Positions 63,077 to 64,000 of a stretch of DNA of 64,000 nucleotides are shown one piece after another. The DNA comes from Enoplolaimus lenunculus (Eukaryota > Nematoda > Enoplea > Enoplida > Thoracostomopsidae), in assembly GCA_030248215.1 (NCBI GenBank), contig JASANG010000293.1, positions 1 through 64,000 on the forward strand. Reading direction: 5' to 3'. The notes beneath the pieces are model-generated. The model made no database searches. It was not told the DNA's origin and saw nothing but the letters and a program-made list of their open reading frames with translations. A program made the translations under genes and the position numbers. Numbering within the stretch: position 1 is the first letter of the stretch; each line of letters starts with the position of its first letter.

Positions 63077-63136
63077 ACTATTTAGGTATTAGGTTGAAAC
63101 ATTGTACTCTGTAAACTCTTTTGCATTTGCAACATA

Positions 63137-63406
63137 TTAACCCGTTCTCACGTGAATATTTTCTATTTCCCTTGAGATCTACTTTTATGCTATGATTCGA
63201 ACTCCAGTGACTGGTGTGCGAGGCGTATACCATCACCACTCAGCTATAGGAGCTTGACGCTCGAGCCCGACGGAGGCTCTACCGTCTTGTGCTGATTTAG
63301 TACTATGTATACGTGTTGTAATTGTTAAACACGGTGCGATATATTATTTAACGTATATACACTGCACTGAGTTGCCTACAGGCAACTCAATGTGAGAAGG
63401 GGTTAA
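63137..63406 (-). mobile_element. Family E: tRNA-headed element, complete
   Basis: Minus-strand head TATAGCTGAGTGGTGATGGT and CTGGAGTTCGAATCATAGC. Ends TTAACCCGTTCTCACGTGAA and TCAATGTGAGAAGGGGTTAA. The inner palindrome GAGTTGCCTACAGGCAACTC is nearly perfect. Confidence 0.87.
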
Positions 63407-63414
63407 TTTCTGTA

Positions 63415-63597
63415 TTGAAATTTGTTTCAAGAACCTCGGTTGGTGTTGATGACTGGCCAGTTGTAAATGTTAATGCGCACACTTTCTCGGTGTCAATTTT
63501 GATTTACAAGATTAATTTGAAAAATGGACTTAAGAGGATTGCAAAGGAAAAGTGTAACACGTGTGCTAATGTTTTAATAACTACCCATCTGTTGGAA
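63415..63597 (+). other. Open frame in unique sequence, coding status unclear
   Basis: A plus-strand frame of 115 codons begins in unique sequence (TSVGVDDWPVVNVNAHTFSV..) and then passes through a D tip and an L foldback, so only the first 60 codons could be meaningful. No splice borders. Confidence 0.2.
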
Positions 63598-63632
63598 ACC
63601 CGTAGCCAGCTCACCTGTGCAAGGGAGACTCA
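63598..63632 (+). mobile_element. Family D tip
   Basis: ACCCGTAGCCAGCTCACCTG then AAGGGAG, the forward left end of D, ending at the L foldback. Confidence 0.5.
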
Positions 63633-63862
63633 TTCAGAGCCCGTATTCTCAAATGTGTGTAGCACCTATCTCCAGTTGTTGATACTTGCTGTAACTTTCA
63701 AATTAACGCAACGTGAGGTAGGTTTGAAATTTAACACATTGTTCGCGTTTGATTTGCCCTGAGATCTGCAATTGAAGATGTTCGTCAATTTGAAAACCTA
63801 TCGCTAACTGATGATAGGTGCTATACACATTTGAGAGCAACGGCACAGATTATATCGCTGTG
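63633..63862. mobile_element. Family L foldback
   Basis: ATTCTCAAATGTGTGTAGCA and CCTATCTCCAGTTGTTGATA face TATCGCTAACTGATGATAGG and TGCTATACACATTTGAGAGC. Same arms as the copy at 24,068. Confidence 0.6.
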
Positions 63863-64000
63863 TATGATTGATCAAGCTATATTCTTGTTCACACAATGTA
63901 TATATTTTGTTTCCGTTTTTATCAAATTTAACGTGAATAGTAAAATGCGTTTTTACGGATAAGAAATTCATTATCATGCCCGCCTAATGGCGAAACAATC

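Overview
This window looks like AT-rich (my impression, mid-30s % GC) nuclear DNA of an invertebrate animal. It has no operons, ribosome-binding sites or long open frames. Coding signal is limited to short, isolated islands with splice-like borders, and most recognisable sequence belongs to short non-autonomous repeats. I cannot name the species. The dispersed TTAGGC hexamer is the nematode telomere unit, but here it sits inside transposon-like elements, so it does not identify a nematode. The dense mixture of small inverted-repeat elements and a tRNA-headed SINE would also suit a tunicate or another marine invertebrate; this is only a guess.

Repeat families, named by me: A, foldback elements with ends GGCCCATGTATAGAACAGGG and internal TTAGGC-like arrays (about 25 copies or fragments; '+' means the G-rich TTAGGC strand is the given strand). 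B, MITEs with ends CACTGCAAAAAATGGTGAGT flanked by TA. C, about 420-bp MITEs with ends CTGTAGTGACCCGAATAAGA flanked by TA. D, 150-200-bp elements running from GTAGCCAGCTCACC to TTGGCTACGGGCC. E, tRNA-headed elements whose outer ends are inverted repeats (TTAACCC..GGGTTAA). F, long-armed foldbacks starting TTGGTATAATCAAGAGTG. G, elements with CAGTGGCGGATCC ends. H, GC-rich elements with a CCGGAGCAG end. I, GC-rich CGTCCGGCGCC foldbacks. J, elements carrying TTTGAAAATTTTTGCATATT. K, CGACAAGTTGTCG elements. L, foldbacks with ATAGGTGCTATACACATTTG arms. Several single inverted repeats and tandem arrays are also present.

Layout: 1-8 kb holds A, G and C elements and one GC-rich exon-like island near 3.0 kb. 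8.5-11 kb holds two foldbacks and a 0.77-kb palindrome, then a possible minus-strand first exon at 10.9 kb. 11-18 kb holds A, H and B elements, a 130-bp nested-palindrome satellite at 16.0-16.6 kb, and D nested in K at 17.5 kb. 18-25 kb is D, H, E, G and L. 26.4-27.3 kb is a large inverted duplication. 28.9-30 kb holds the best coding evidence: a possible last exon (28,907-29,021) followed by a possible first coding exon (29,755-29,942) with a consensus splice donor. 31-36 kb is foldbacks and degenerate arrays. 38.7-45.6 kb contains several possible plus-strand exons between A, C, D and J elements. 46-64 kb is again repeat-rich, with a possible terminal exon and poly(A) signal at 57.8-58.1 kb.

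None of the possible exons could be assigned to a known family, and exon-to-exon joins are inference. Because stop codons are AT-rich, short open frames in GC-rich islands are expected by chance; coding confidences are kept low for that reason. Repeat calls rest on several copies visible in the window and are much firmer than the gene calls.
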